The translations under genes and the position numbers were made by a program. From Sphingomonadales bacterium (GTDB lineage: Bacteria > Pseudomonadota > Alphaproteobacteria > Sphingomonadales > Sphingomonadaceae): DNA of 44,980 nucleotides. The stretch spans positions 1-44,980 of the forward strand of contig SEFZ01000033.1 in NCBI GenBank assembly GCA_004173185.1. Reading direction: 5' to 3'. Below, in pieces: positions 1-7,948 of this stretch (positions are counted from its first letter, which is position 1; each line of letters begins with the position of its first letter). The notes beneath the pieces are model-generated. The model did no database searches. It had not been told where the DNA came from and saw nothing but the letters and a program-made list of their open reading frames with translations.

Positions 1-646
1 CTATCGCGGCGGCGGTGGTGGCGGCTTCGGCGGCGGCGGCGGCGGCGGTGGTTTTGGCGGCGGCGCTGGCGGCGGTGGCCGCGGCATGCCTCCCCAGGTC
101 GTTGGCGAAGCGACCGGCGTGGTCAAATTCTTCAATGCACAAAAGGGCTTCGGCTTTGTCGTTCGCGATGACGGCGGCGAAGACGTGTTCGTGCACATCT
201 CGGCAGTCGAGCAGGCCGGCCTCACCGGTCTGGCCGAAGGTCAGCCGATGGGCTTCACGCTCGTCGATCGCGGCGGCCGCATCTCGGCTACCGAGCTGAA
301 GATCGACGGCGAGCCGATGGCAGTCGAAGAGCGCGCACCGCGTGAAGATCGTGGCGATCGCCCCGAGCGCGGCGGCGGCTTCGGTGCCGATCGTGGTCCC
401 GGTGCCGGTGGTCCGCAGCGTCAGCTGACGGGCGAGAAGGCCAGCGGCACGGTCAAGTTCTTCAACGCGATGAAGGGCTTCGGCTTCATTCAGCGCGACG
501 ACGGACAGCCCGATGCGTTCGTGCACATCTCGGCAGTTGAGCGCGCGGGCATGCCCACGCTCAACGAAGGCGACCGGCTCGAATTCGAGCTCGAAGTCGA
601 TCGTCGCGGCAAATATGCTGCGGTGAACCTGACGCCGGGCAGCTAA
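1..646 (+). CDS. Double cold-shock domain protein, 5' end outside window
   Basis: A nucleic-acid chaperone of the cold-shock (CspA) superfamily with two cold-shock domains in one chain. The frame is open from base 2, so the start codon lies upstream; the first ATG seen, at 86, is internal. The visible N-terminus is about 27 residues of almost pure Gly with a few Phe and Arg. Domain 1 follows, with the RNP1-like KGFGFV and RNP2-like VFVHIS motifs, then an Arg/Gly/Glu-rich linker, then domain 2 with KGFGFI and AFVHIS. Both RNA-binding motifs look intact in both domains. A Gly-rich tail before two cold-shock domains is a recurrent sphingomonad architecture (recalled family knowledge). A strong terminator follows at 671. 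The family is certain; the full length is not visible. Confidence 0.93.
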   Translation, partial: YRGGGGGGFGGGGGGGGFGGGAGGGGRGMPPQVVGEATGVVKFFNAQKGFGFVVRDDGGEDVFVHISAVEQAGLTGLAEGQPMGFTLVDRGGRISATELKIDGEPMAVEERAPREDRGDRPERGGGFGADRGPGAGGPQRQLTGEKASGTVKFFNAMKGFGFIQRDDGQPDAFVHISAVERAGMPTLNEGDRLEFELEVDRRGKYAAVNLTPGS

Positions 647-670
647 GCTTTTAGCTGACGCAGAAAAACG

Positions 671-702
671 AAAGGGCCGGGGGGAAACCTCCGGCCCTTT
701 TG
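671..702 (+). terminator. Rho-independent terminator of the cold-shock gene
   Basis: A 10-bp GC-rich stem (AAAGGGCCGG paired with CCGGCCCTTT) closes on a purine-rich loop and runs into T residues, 25 bases after the stop codon. The next gene starts at 730 on the same strand, so it also insulates that gene. Confidence 0.88.
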
Positions 703-729
703 CTTTGAGGGTCGCGAGGGGGGAAATCG

Positions 730-1398
730 ATGCAGCGGTTGATTCGCCGAACGTATTTCCCCGCGATGGGCCTGATCCTGCTCGCGCTCACGCTCACCGG
801 CTTTTCCGACAATTTGTTCACTGATGTCGGCCAGGCCAGCAATTCGGATCCCAAGTTCATCGTCCACGGCTTGTTGTGTGGCGCATGGATCATCCTGTTC
901 TTCGTCCAGACCTGCCTGATTGCCCGTGGCAATGCCCGGCTGCACCGAAAGCTGGGCATTGCCGGCATGGTGATCGCGGTCGGCGTCGCGCTCAGCACGA
1001 TCTGGGTGTTCGTCGCGGTGTGGAAGGGGTGGGCGGCAATGAACATGGAGGCGCAGGCCAACCGGTTGCTGCTGCCCAGTTACGCCTTGTTTGTCGCACT
1101 CGGCCTGCGCAATCGCACTCGGCCCGATTGGCATCGCCGCTATCTCCTCGCCGGCACGCTGTTCATGCTCGGCCCGGTGCTGGGGCGCGCCTTCGATCCG
1201 CTCGTGGTCCCCTTCCTGGGGGGATGGACGGAGCCCCAGATCGATGCGGCGTTTATGCCGATCTTCCTCGGAATATGGTTCGCCCTGTTCGCGTCGCTCT
1301 TCGCATATGACGCTATGGTGTTGCGCCGCATCCACCCGGTCACCGCCGGCGCGACCCTGTGGTTCGGCGCGATCTGGGCGATCATCTGGTTGATCTAG
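730..1398 (+). CDS. Multi-pass inner-membrane protein of unknown function
   Basis: A 222-residue integral membrane protein with about seven hydrophobic segments (roughly residues 9-25, 43-65, 74-98, 112-126, 136-155, 177-197 and 205-221). Two similar basic motifs, HRKLGIAG (near 71) and HRRYLLAG (near 135), each sit just before a membrane segment. They suggest an internal repeat or paired cytoplasmic loops with conserved His and Arg. A Gly-rich Shine-Dalgarno run lies just upstream of the ATG at 730, which follows the cold-shock terminator. It stands alone on the plus strand and converges on the ligase gene. I do not recognise a named family with confidence, and no catalytic motif is evident. 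Confidence 0.75.
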   Translation: MQRLIRRTYFPAMGLILLALTLTGFSDNLFTDVGQASNSDPKFIVHGLLCGAWIILFFVQTCLIARGNARLHRKLGIAGMVIAVGVALSTIWVFVAVWKGWAAMNMEAQANRLLLPSYALFVALGLRNRTRPDWHRRYLLAGTLFMLGPVLGRAFDPLVVPFLGGWTEPQIDAAFMPIFLGIWFALFASLFAYDAMVLRRIHPVTAGATLWFGAIWAIIWLI

Positions 1399-1459
1399 CG
1401 CGTCAAAATCAGAGCCGCACCCGCTAATATTCCCAACACGCTTGCGCCGCGCTGCCACG

Positions 1460-3037
1460 TCAAGTCACCAGCCGCCGCAACCCTTCGATCGTGTCCGCCT
1501 CGTTCGCTGGCTTGTCCGTGCGGATGCGGCTGATGCGGGGAAAGCGCATCGCCAGCCCTGATTTGTGGCGCTTCGATTCGTGGATTGAATCGAACGCCAC
1601 TTCCAGCACCAGCGTCTTCTCCACTTCGCGCACCGGGCCGAACCGCGCAGTCGTGTGGGTGCGCACGAAGCGGTCGAGTCCTTTCAGTTCCTCATCGGTG
1701 AACCCGAAATACGCTTTGCCGACCGGCAGGAGTTCCCCCGTCTCGGTCCATGCGCCAAAGGTGAAGTCCGAATAGAAAGACGAGCGCTTGCCCGAGCCCC
1801 GCTGTGCATACATCAGCACGCAATCGGCGTTGAGCGGATCGCGTTTCCATTTGTACCACAGGCCAACGCGGCGGCCGGTGACATAGGGCGAATCGCGGCG
1901 CTTGAGCATCACGCCTTCGATCGCGGCATCGCGTGCCCCGGCGCGAATCTCCTCCAACGCTGCGAAATCCTTGGCCTCGATCACCGCCGACACATCGAAA
2001 CGCTCGGGATCGAGCTGCCCGACAAAGCCTTCCAGCCGGGCCCGCCGCTCGGTCCAGGGCAGGGCGCGCAGATCCTCCGGCCCGTCGAACAAGATGTCGT
2101 ACAGCCGCACAAACGCTGGATATTCCGCCAGTGTCTTCGCGCTCACGACCTTGCGCCCAAGCCGTTGCTGGAGCGCATTGAAACTCCCGGCCTCTCCGCC
2201 CTGAGACTCGCCCTTCACCAGCAATTCGCCATCGAGCACGCCCGCCGTCCGAAAAAGCGCCGCGACTTCCGGAAAGCTGTGCGTGATGTCGTCGCCCGCG
2301 CGGCTGTAGAGCCGGGTCTCGCCCGCGACATGGACCAATTGCACGCGGATGCCGTCCCATTTCCACTCTGCGGCATATTCGGCGAGGCTGAGTTTCGCTT
2401 CCTCCAGCGGGTGGGCGAGCATGAAGGGGCGGAAGACTGGCACGTCCTCGGTCGTCGGCTGCGGGTTGCGTCCCTCGGCCCAGCCGAACAGGCTGTCATA
2501 GGGCGGGGCCAGCCCGTGCCAGACCTCTTCTACGCCATCGACATCGAGATCGAACGCCTGTGCCAGCGCGGTCTTGGCGAGCCGCGCGGATACGCCCACG
2601 CGCAGCGCACCCATTGCCAGCTTGAGCAAAGCGAATCGCTCATCGGCCTCCAGCCGCTCGAGCATTGCCGCTAGCGCAGCCGGGGCATCGGATTTGGAGA
2701 TGCTGCCCAGCGTATCGACTACCTGCGACAGGGTCAGCGGTTCGCTGTTGCTCGGCGGCATCGCCGGCTCGGGCCAGAGCAATGCAATAGTCTCGGCCGA
2801 ATCGCCCACGAAATCGCGGCTCATCCGATACAGCACCGGATCGACCCGCGCCTCGATCAGTGCGCGGACCAAAGCGGGCTTCACTGCGGGCAGATCGAGC
2901 GTGCCGGTCAGCGCCGCCATTGCCCATCCGCGATCGGGATCGGGCGTGGCTTTCAGATACTCGCCGATCAGCCGCAGCTTGGCGTTGCGCGAGCGCGTGT
3001 AGATCAACGCATCCAGCAAGTCGGCAAAAGCGCGCAT
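1460..3037 (-). CDS. ATP-dependent DNA ligase, bacterial 'cisplatin damage response' type
   Basis: Seals nicks in duplex DNA through a ligase-adenylate intermediate. The 525 residues comprise an N-terminal DNA-binding region (about 1-190), the nucleotidyltransferase core and a C-terminal OB domain. Motif I is EWKWDGIR, with K226 as the expected adenylated lysine. Motif III (DGELLV, near 269), motif IV (EGVMLKRRDSPYVTGRR, near 374), motif V (WYKWK, 394-398) and an Arg/Lys-rich motif VI near 494 are all present. Length and N-terminal sequence match the TIGR04120-type repair ligases of proteobacteria. Those ligases usually sit with a ligase-associated exonuclease, an Lhr-type helicase and a PdeM-type phosphoesterase; none of these is adjacent here, and the divergent neighbour is a different phosphoesterase type. 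A repair role is inferred from the family. Confidence 0.93.
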   Translation of the reverse strand: MRAFADLLDALIYTRSRNAKLRLIGEYLKATPDPDRGWAMAALTGTLDLPAVKPALVRALIEARVDPVLYRMSRDFVGDSAETIALLWPEPAMPPSNSEPLTLSQVVDTLGSISKSDAPAALAAMLERLEADERFALLKLAMGALRVGVSARLAKTALAQAFDLDVDGVEEVWHGLAPPYDSLFGWAEGRNPQPTTEDVPVFRPFMLAHPLEEAKLSLAEYAAEWKWDGIRVQLVHVAGETRLYSRAGDDITHSFPEVAALFRTAGVLDGELLVKGESQGGEAGSFNALQQRLGRKVVSAKTLAEYPAFVRLYDILFDGPEDLRALPWTERRARLEGFVGQLDPERFDVSAVIEAKDFAALEEIRAGARDAAIEGVMLKRRDSPYVTGRRVGLWYKWKRDPLNADCVLMYAQRGSGKRSSFYSDFTFGAWTETGELLPVGKAYFGFTDEELKGLDRFVRTHTTARFGPVREVEKTLVLEVAFDSIHESKRHKSGLAMRFPRISRIRTDKPANEADTIEGLRRLVT

Positions 3038-3101
3038 GAGAGCGCAACATGGGAGAGCGCCACGGGTTCCGCCAGAGCGTTGCGCTCGCTAGTCTGATGC
3101 C

Positions 3102-3923
3102 ATGAAGCGCCTGCTGATCGCTCTCGCTCTATGCATCGCCGCCGCCCTGGCGCTGGCGGGCTATTCCTATCGGGAGGCCATGCGCGATCCGGTGGTGCGC
3201 GAAGCGAGCCTGTCGCTGCCCGGCTGGCCCGAGGGTGCCGCGCCGGTCAAGGTCGTGCTGATCAGCGACCTGCATATCGGCTCGGTGGCGATGGGGGCAG
3301 AGCGCCTCACCCGCATCGTCTCGCAGATCAACGCACTCAAGCCCGATCTGGTGGTGATCGCGGGGGACTTCATCTCCGGCCATGCCGCTAACAGCGCCGC
3401 TCGGATCGGCGAACCGATGGTCGCGCCTTTATCCGGGCTCAAGCCGCCGCTCGGCGTGGTCGCGGCGCTCGGCAACCATGATCACTGGACCGGCGGCGCG
3501 GCGACTCGTGCGTTGCTCCAGCGCGCCGGGGTCACGGTGGTGGATAATGACGCGGTTCAGCGCGGCCCGTTGGCGATTGGGGTCGTGGGCGACGAACCCA
3601 CGCGCAATGACGATATACCGGCGGCGCTGGCGGCGATGGCCAAGCTGCCGGGTGGGCGGCTCATGCTCTCCCACTCGCCCGATATCTTTCCCGATCTGCC
3701 CGCCGACACCGTGCTCCTCGCCGGGCACACGCATTGCGGGCAACTGGTGCTGCCGCTGTTTGGCCCGCTCGCGGAGGTAAGCGATTTCGGCGCGCGCTAT
3801 CGCTGTGGCCTTGTGCGCGAACGAAAGGGTGTGGTCGTCGTCACGGCGGGCCTTGGCACCAGCGTAATCCCCCTCCGGCTGGGTGCGCCGCCCGATCTAT
3901 GGCTGCTCACGCTCGGCAAATGA
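3102..3923 (+). CDS. Membrane-anchored calcineurin-like metallophosphoesterase (YkuE/YaeI type)
   Basis: A 273-residue phosphoesterase with an N-terminal signal anchor (residues 1-20) that places the catalytic domain outside the inner membrane. The binuclear metal-site motifs appear in order: SDLH (D56, H58), GDF (D89), GNHD (124-127), a His at 191 in SHSPD, and GHTHCGQ (208-214). This order and the terminal GHTHCGQ fit the YkuE/YaeI branch, some of whose members act on lipid substrates such as UDP-diacylglucosamine; the substrate here is not determinable. It is divergent from the ligase with about 64 bases between the start codons. The ATG at 3102 gives a clean signal anchor. Confidence 0.88.
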   Translation: MKRLLIALALCIAAALALAGYSYREAMRDPVVREASLSLPGWPEGAAPVKVVLISDLHIGSVAMGAERLTRIVSQINALKPDLVVIAGDFISGHAANSAARIGEPMVAPLSGLKPPLGVVAALGNHDHWTGGAATRALLQRAGVTVVDNDAVQRGPLAIGVVGDEPTRNDDIPAALAAMAKLPGGRLMLSHSPDIFPDLPADTVLLAGHTHCGQLVLPLFGPLAEVSDFGARYRCGLVRERKGVVVVTAGLGTSVIPLRLGAPPDLWLLTLGK

Positions 3924-3987
3924 ATCGCGCTGGTACAGGGGCTTGCGGCGCGTTAGATTGCGCGTTCCATCACCGAAGGGTTTTCGT

Positions 3988-4317
3988 ATGAAGTTCGTTG
4001 TTCTTGCCGCAGCAGCAGCGGCCGCTTTCGTCTCGCCCGCTATCGCTTCGGCCCAGACTGCCCCGGCTGCAGCACCCGCCGCTCCGGCTACGGCACCCGC
4101 CGCCAAGTTCAGCGCCGACACGCCGATCGTGGATCTTTATGCCGACGCAAAGGCAACCGAAGCGCTCACCGCGCTCGGCCTCGGCGATATCCCGCAGCAC
4201 CCCGCATATCCGCAGTTCAGCGCTATGAGCTTCCGCGCGGTTGCGCCTTATTCGGAAGGCAAGGTCACCGACGAGCTCATCGCCAAGATCGACGCAGCGC
4301 TCGCCGCGATCAAATAA
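3988..4317 (+). CDS. Small secreted Ala/Pro-rich protein, function unknown
   Basis: A 109-residue protein with a clear Sec signal peptide (Ala-rich core, likely cleavage after ASA near residue 22), an Ala/Pro linker (24-39) and a short helical C-terminal region containing ADTPIVDLYAD and ending in KIDAALAAIK. The ATG at 3988 is chosen over in-frame codons upstream because a GAAGGG ribosome site lies about 8 bases before it and the signal peptide begins there exactly. It is a single-gene unit closed by the terminator at 4333. No enzyme motif is visible, so a periplasmic role is the only supported inference. Confidence 0.8.
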   Translation: MKFVVLAAAAAAAFVSPAIASAQTAPAAAPAAPATAPAAKFSADTPIVDLYADAKATEALTALGLGDIPQHPAYPQFSAMSFRAVAPYSEGKVTDELIAKIDAALAAIK

Positions 4318-4332
4318 GGCATCAGCCTAAGG

Positions 4333-4366
4333 AAAAAGGGCCGGGGAGCGATCCCCGGCCCTTTTT
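4333..4366. terminator. Bidirectional terminator between the secreted protein and dps
   Basis: A 14-bp stem with an A tract on the left arm and a T tract on the right arm (AAAAAGGGCCGGGG paired with CCCCGGCCCTTTTT). It lies between two convergent genes and can serve both strands. Confidence 0.9.
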
Positions 4367-4399
4367 GTTCGTTGAAGCGGACTGGCCGCTTACGGCAAA

Positions 4400-4894
4400 T
4401 CAGCCTTTGCGGCTGGCTTCGAACAGGAACCAGGCGCGTTCCTCGGCCTGATCGGTCCATTCGTCGACAATCCCGCTCGTGGCGTTGTCGCCAGCGGCTT
4501 CGGCAGCTTCCTTCACTGCGCGGAAGCTCTCGACCAGCTTGAGATTGTCGTCGCGCAGCTCGGCGAGCATGTCTGCTGCGCTGACGAAATCGGCATCGCT
4601 GTCCTTGATCGTCTGATGGCGCGCAACATCGCCGATCGAGCGGAGCGTGGTGTTGCCGGTCTTGCGCACCCGCTCGGCCACCGCATCCGTGATCGCGAAG
4701 ATCTGTGCCGCCTGATCGTCCATCAGCAGATGATAGTCGCGGAAATGCGGGCCCGAGACGTGCCAGTGGAAATTCTTGGTCTTGAAATAAAGCGCGAAGC
4801 TATCCGCCAGCGCGCTGTTGAGCGCTTCGGCTACGCTCTTGGTATCGTTGCGATTGAGATCGGTCGGCGTCTGCAGCGCCTTGGAATCGGCCAT
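4400..4894 (-). CDS. dps: Dps-family ferritin-like DNA-protection protein
   Basis: Forms a dodecameric cage that oxidises Fe(II) with peroxide and stores iron, protecting DNA in stress. The 164 residues carry the Dps ferroxidase signature at expected spacing: H43 and H45 in FHWHV, then H55, D59, D70 and E74, aligning with E. coli H51, H63, D67, D78 and E82. The N-terminal tail is short with one Lys and one Arg-containing stretch, so direct DNA binding is uncertain. A near-perfect ribosome site (GGAGGAAG) precedes the ATG at 4894. It is monocistronic and shares the bidirectional terminator at 4333. No OxyR-like operator was identified by eye. Confidence 0.92.
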   Translation of the reverse strand: MADSKALQTPTDLNRNDTKSVAEALNSALADSFALYFKTKNFHWHVSGPHFRDYHLLMDDQAAQIFAITDAVAERVRKTGNTTLRSIGDVARHQTIKDSDADFVSAADMLAELRDDNLKLVESFRAVKEAAEAAGDNATSGIVDEWTDQAEERAWFLFEASRKG

Positions 4895-4961
4895 GTCTTC
4901 CTCCGTGACTTACGCAAAAGATATAGTGCGGCTGTACCGTCTCGCCAGCGGCAATTGTCGA

Positions 4962-5525
4962 TCAGAGTAATCGAAGCGCTCCTAGTGCGATCCACACGCC
5001 AGCTACGATGAAGACTAGCCCGATGATCAGCCGCAATTTGCCGAACGGAATATTGCGCCAGCTAAGCTCGCCGAGCACTGCCGCGACGAAGCACACCGCA
5101 AAAGCGCCCAGCGCCGCTCCGACGGCGGCGAACCATGGTTCGCCCCGAGTCGCGAGTGCCAGCGTGAAAAACTGGGTATTCCCGCCCAGCGCCAGCACGA
5201 ACACACCCAGCAAGGGGGTGAAGAATGATCCCAGGTGCCATTTGTCCAATCGACTCGGCAGCTTCACGCGCCACAGGCCGCCAAAGCCCGCCATCAGCAG
5301 CGCCAGCGCGAGGAACAGCGATTGCGCGTTCGGCGTCATGATCGGCGCGATCGACAGCGCAGCAAAGGCGGCGAGCGCATTGCCCCCCGCATGCGCCAGC
5401 CCTGCTGCCAGCGCGACGGTAAGCGGGCGGCCATAGCGGTCTGAGAGAATCGCAGTGAGCAATGCTGGGCGGTCGCCCAATTGGGTCAGAACGGCCAACA
5501 GAAAGGCCGGAACAATCGCTTCCAT
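4962..5525 (-). CDS. TMEM165/GDT1 (UPF0016)-family membrane protein with degenerate signature motifs
   Basis: A 187-residue, six-helix membrane protein arranged as two repeats, like GDT1-family Mn/Ca-proton exchangers. The family signature is E-x-G-D-K/R-T/S in each repeat. Here repeat 1 reads TQLGDRPA, with Glu replaced by Gln and the last position by Pro. Repeat 2 reads LALGGNTQF, with both acidic residues gone. The fold is therefore recognisable, but the usual cation-binding carboxylates are mostly missing and transport activity is doubtful or altered. The start at 5525 is preferred over the in-frame codon 33 bases upstream because GGAGGG lies about 5 bases before it. It is convergent with none of its neighbours and divergent from rpmG. 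Confidence 0.78.
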   Translation of the reverse strand: MEAIVPAFLLAVLTQLGDRPALLTAILSDRYGRPLTVALAAGLAHAGGNALAAFAALSIAPIMTPNAQSLFLALALLMAGFGGLWRVKLPSRLDKWHLGSFFTPLLGVFVLALGGNTQFFTLALATRGEPWFAAVGAALGAFAVCFVAAVLGELSWRNIPFGKLRLIIGLVFIVAGVWIALGALRLL

Positions 5526-5705
5526 CTCGGCCCTCCTTCCGCGCGCCTTGTCTATCAAGGCCAGTTAAAGCCGCGTGAAGTATCGCTCAGCCTTGACTTT
5601 CGGGCGGGACTCGCGCATCCGCCCGGCCCTAACAGCGGTGCGCCCTGCGTGCCGCTCTTTCTTTTATCAGATTCGCGTTTGCGAAGGTTATTGGGGTTTC
5701 GGGTC

Positions 5706-5873
5706 ATGGCTAAGCCGGCCACTGTCAAGATCAAGCTCGTCAGCTCGGCGGACACGGGTTTCTTCTACGTTACGAAGAAGAATCCGCGCAACACGACCGA
5801 GAAGATGTCCTTCCGTAAGTATGATCCCGTCGTGCGTAAGCATGTCGAGTTCAAGGAAGCCAAGATCAAGTAA
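5706..5873 (+). CDS. rpmG: 50S ribosomal protein L33
   Basis: A 55-residue large-subunit ribosomal protein, beginning MAKPATVKIKL and ending EFKEAKIK, the typical alphaproteobacterial L33 termini. It has no CxxC pairs, so it is the zinc-independent form. The ATG at 5706 gives the canonical N-terminus; in-frame codons upstream would add an unrelated extension. It is a single-gene unit, as is usual in this group, followed by a palindrome-rich convergent spacer shared with divK. Confidence 0.96.
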   Translation: MAKPATVKIKLVSSADTGFFYVTKKNPRNTTEKMSFRKYDPVVRKHVEFKEAKIK

Positions 5874-5877
5874 GCAA

Positions 5878-5924
5878 GCGATCGGGCATCCGCCCGATTG
5901 CGCAGTCCCCGCCAAGGCGGGGAC
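5878..5924. terminator. Two adjacent hairpins in the rpmG/divK convergent spacer
   Basis: Hairpin 1 pairs GCGATCGGGC (5878-5887) with GCCCGATTGC (5892-5901). Hairpin 2 is a perfect 20-base palindrome, 5905-5924, with a 9-bp stem and AA at the centre. Neither ends in a T tract, so they may be factor-assisted terminators or dispersed intergenic palindromes rather than classic terminators. Confidence 0.55.
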
Positions 5925-5939
5925 CCAGAGCCCCGGGCC

Positions 5940-6332
5940 TTATGGCTGCGGGGCTTCTTGCGTTTCGGAAGGTGCCAGCGCGCGCACTTCTTCCATGAAG
6001 CGCACCAGGCTGATCGGTTTGGAGACATAGGCATTGGCGCCCGCGGCGCGGATGCGCTCTTCATCGTCATGCCCGGCATAGGCAGTCACCGCCATGATCG
6101 GGATTGCGCGGAGCTGCGAATCTGCCTTCATCTGGCGGATGATCTCGTCGCCGGTGACATAAGGCATCTGGATATCCATCACGACCAGATCGGGCAGGAA
6201 GGCGCGCGCGCTGGCCACTGCCTCGCGCCCGTCCTTCACCGGCTCCACTTCGAACCCGTGCGCGCGCAACAGGTCGCAAAACAGTTTCAGATTGAGTTCG
6301 TTGTCCTCGACAACGAGCACCCTTTTTGCCAC
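5940..6332 (-). CDS. divK: DivK-type single-domain response regulator
   Basis: A 130-residue stand-alone receiver domain of the DivK class, which in Caulobacter relays phosphate between the DivJ/PleC kinases and controls CtrA activity and cell polarity. The acidic pocket is E9-D10, the phosphorylated Asp is D53 in VVMDIQMP, the switch Thr is T83 and the conserved Lys is K105 in SKPIS. The N-terminus KRVLVVEDNELNLKLF and the SKPIS motif are strongly DivK-like. There is no ATG at the right place; a GTG at 6332 gives the canonical start, though a TTG two codons earlier is possible. It is divergent from the DUF3572 gene with 36 bases between starts, including one GACTC (GANTC) site at 6355. Confidence 0.9.
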   Translation of the reverse strand: MAKRVLVVEDNELNLKLFCDLLRAHGFEVEPVKDGREAVASARAFLPDLVVMDIQMPYVTGDEIIRQMKADSQLRAIPIMAVTAYAGHDDEERIRAAGANAYVSKPISLVRFMEEVRALAPSETQEAPQP

Positions 6333-6368
6333 GCCCAAACCCCAATGATCACAGTGACTCCCTAGGCG

Positions 6369-6635
6369 ATGGCGGCGTCGGAAACAAATCCGCAAGCGCT
6401 TGCGCTCCAGGCTCTGGTCTGGACGCTTGGCGAACCGTCGCGCGCGTCGCGGTTGCTCGACCTTACCGGGCTGGACCCGTCTGAATTGCGCGAACGGATC
6501 AACGATCCCGCGCTCCTCGCTGCTACGCTCGGTTTTCTCGAAAGCTATGAGCCCGATCTGATCGCCTGCGCAGATGCGCTCGAAGTAAAGCCCGCTGCGC
6601 TGGTCTCGGCGCGCGCCAGTCTGGAAAACACATGA
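6369..6635 (+). CDS. DUF3572-family small protein
   Basis: An 88-residue, mostly helical soluble protein (for example TLGEPSRASRLLDLTGLDPSELRERI) with no catalytic motif. It matches my recollection of the DUF3572 family, which commonly lies beside divK in alphaproteobacteria; the divergent divK here fits. Its stop overlaps the start of the HAD gene (ATGA at 6632-6635), so the two are translationally coupled. Function unknown; a link to cell-cycle signalling is only a guess from position. Confidence 0.8.
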   Translation: MAASETNPQALALQALVWTLGEPSRASRLLDLTGLDPSELRERINDPALLAATLGFLESYEPDLIACADALEVKPAALVSARASLENT

Positions 6636-7294
6636 AACCCCTGCTGATCACCGATTGCGACGAAGTTCTGCTTCACATGGTCCGCCATTTCGGCAGCTGG
6701 CTGGACGAAGCGCATGACATCGAATTCGATCTCCAGCGCCACGATTTCGCCAATGCGCTCACCCGGCGTGGCGATCGCAGCAAGGTGGTGGGCGAGGATG
6801 TCTGGAATCTGCTCCACGGCTTCTTCCCGCACGAAATGGCGCGCCAGACCTTGGTGCCGCATGCCCGCGAAGCGCTGGCGGCGCTGGCCGAGCAGGCCGA
6901 TATCGTCGTCCTCACCAATCTTCAGGACCATTGCCGCGACGCGCGCATTGATCAGTTGGCGACTCATGGCATCGTCCACCGCGTCGAATGCAACCAGGGC
7001 GGCAAGGGCGCGCCCGTGGCCAAGCTGGTCGCGGAATTTGGCGCACCGGTGACGGTGTTCGTCGACGATCTGCCGGTCCATCACGAATCGGTCGCCAAGC
7101 ATGCGCCCGAAGTGTTTCGCCTGCATATGGTCGCCGAGCCCGGTCTCGCCCCGCATCTGCCGCCCGCGCCCTACGCGCATGCCCGTATCGACGATTGGCG
7201 CGAGGCGCAGGCGTGGATCTCGCAGCGATTCGCGGAAGGGCGCCCTGCTCAACCCTTGACCGCCGACGCTGTGAGTGGTGAAGCCACCGCATGA
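6632..7294 (+). CDS. HAD-superfamily hydrolase
   Basis: A 220-residue haloacid-dehalogenase-type phosphatase. Motif I is ITDCDEVL (nucleophile D8, acid/base D10), motif II is VVLTNL with the phosphate-binding Thr, and motif IV is VFVDDLP with paired Asp. The motif III Lys is probably in the GGKGAPVAKL stretch. A cap region of about 60 residues lies between motifs I and II. The substrate is not predictable. It is the middle gene of DUF3572-HAD-RidA, with ATGA overlaps on both sides. RidA downstream suggests a metabolite-repair theme, but this is inference. Confidence 0.87.
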   Translation: MKPLLITDCDEVLLHMVRHFGSWLDEAHDIEFDLQRHDFANALTRRGDRSKVVGEDVWNLLHGFFPHEMARQTLVPHAREALAALAEQADIVVLTNLQDHCRDARIDQLATHGIVHRVECNQGGKGAPVAKLVAEFGAPVTVFVDDLPVHHESVAKHAPEVFRLHMVAEPGLAPHLPPAPYAHARIDDWREAQAWISQRFAEGRPAQPLTADAVSGEATA

Positions 7295-7755
7295 CCATCG
7301 CCATTGATCGCAAGCTCGAAGAGCTTGGCCTCGCCCTTCCCGAAGCCGCCGCGCCCGTCGCGGCCTATGTGCCCGCAGTCGAAGCGGGCGGGCTGCTCCA
7401 CGTCTCGGGCCAGCTCCCCTTCAAGGACGGCGCATTGATGACCGGACGTGCGGGCGAAGACCGTGATCTGGCTTATGCTCAGGAAGCCGCGCAGCGTTGT
7501 GCGCTGATGCTCGTCGCGCAGGTCAAAAAGTACCTCGACGGCGATCTGTCGCGCGTCTCGCGCGTCGTGAAGCTTGGCGTGTTCGTCAATTCGGCGGGCA
7601 GCTTCACCGATCAGCCCGAAGTCGCGAACGGCGCATCGGAACTGATGCAGGCATTGTTCGGCGATTCGGGCCGTCATGCGCGCAGCGCGGTTGGCGTGCC
7701 GGTGTTGCCCCGTGGCGCAGTCGTCGAAGTGGACGCGATCTTCGCGATCGGCTGA
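7291..7755 (+). CDS. RidA/YjgF-family enamine/imine deaminase
   Basis: A 154-residue RidA-fold protein. Canonical RidA hydrolyses reactive enamines and imines made by PLP enzymes. The C-terminal signature ARSAVGVPVLPRGAVVEVDA contains the substrate carboxylate-binding Arg (R131), and HVSGQLPFKDG (37-47) matches the family's N-terminal region. At about 150 residues it belongs with the longer paralogue branch rather than the 128-residue RidA itself, so its substrate may differ. It is the last gene of the operon and overlaps the HAD gene by ATGA. Confidence 0.9.
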   Translation: MTIAIDRKLEELGLALPEAAAPVAAYVPAVEAGGLLHVSGQLPFKDGALMTGRAGEDRDLAYAQEAAQRCALMLVAQVKKYLDGDLSRVSRVVKLGVFVNSAGSFTDQPEVANGASELMQALFGDSGRHARSAVGVPVLPRGAVVEVDAIFAIG

Positions 7756-7948
7756 GGCGAGGCTATGTTGCACTAGCGCAACAGGTCTGCAGCGATCCCG
7801 AAACGAAACGGCAAATAATGTTGTGCGCCGCAGCGTAATCCGGCAATGTTCGGGTGTTGATGACAGCCGCGCGGGCCCTATCGGGGTTTAAACGACGCGG
7901 CATCAGAAGCAGCAGGTTGGAACCCTTCGAAGACTAGAAAGGGATTCC

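Noticed and set aside
643..1458. A 271-codon minus-strand frame over the membrane protein gene
   Set aside because: It reads through the terminator region and is Gln/Arg/Glu-rich nonsense; the plus-strand frame has seven consistent membrane helices.
1655..2674. A 339-codon plus-strand frame inside the ligase gene
   Set aside because: It is the complement of a clear ligase; composition is an Arg/Gly-rich shadow without motifs.
5593..5640. TTGACT at 5593 as a -35 box of rpmG
   Set aside because: No acceptable -10 box at 16-18 bases; the next AT-richer stretch is too far away.
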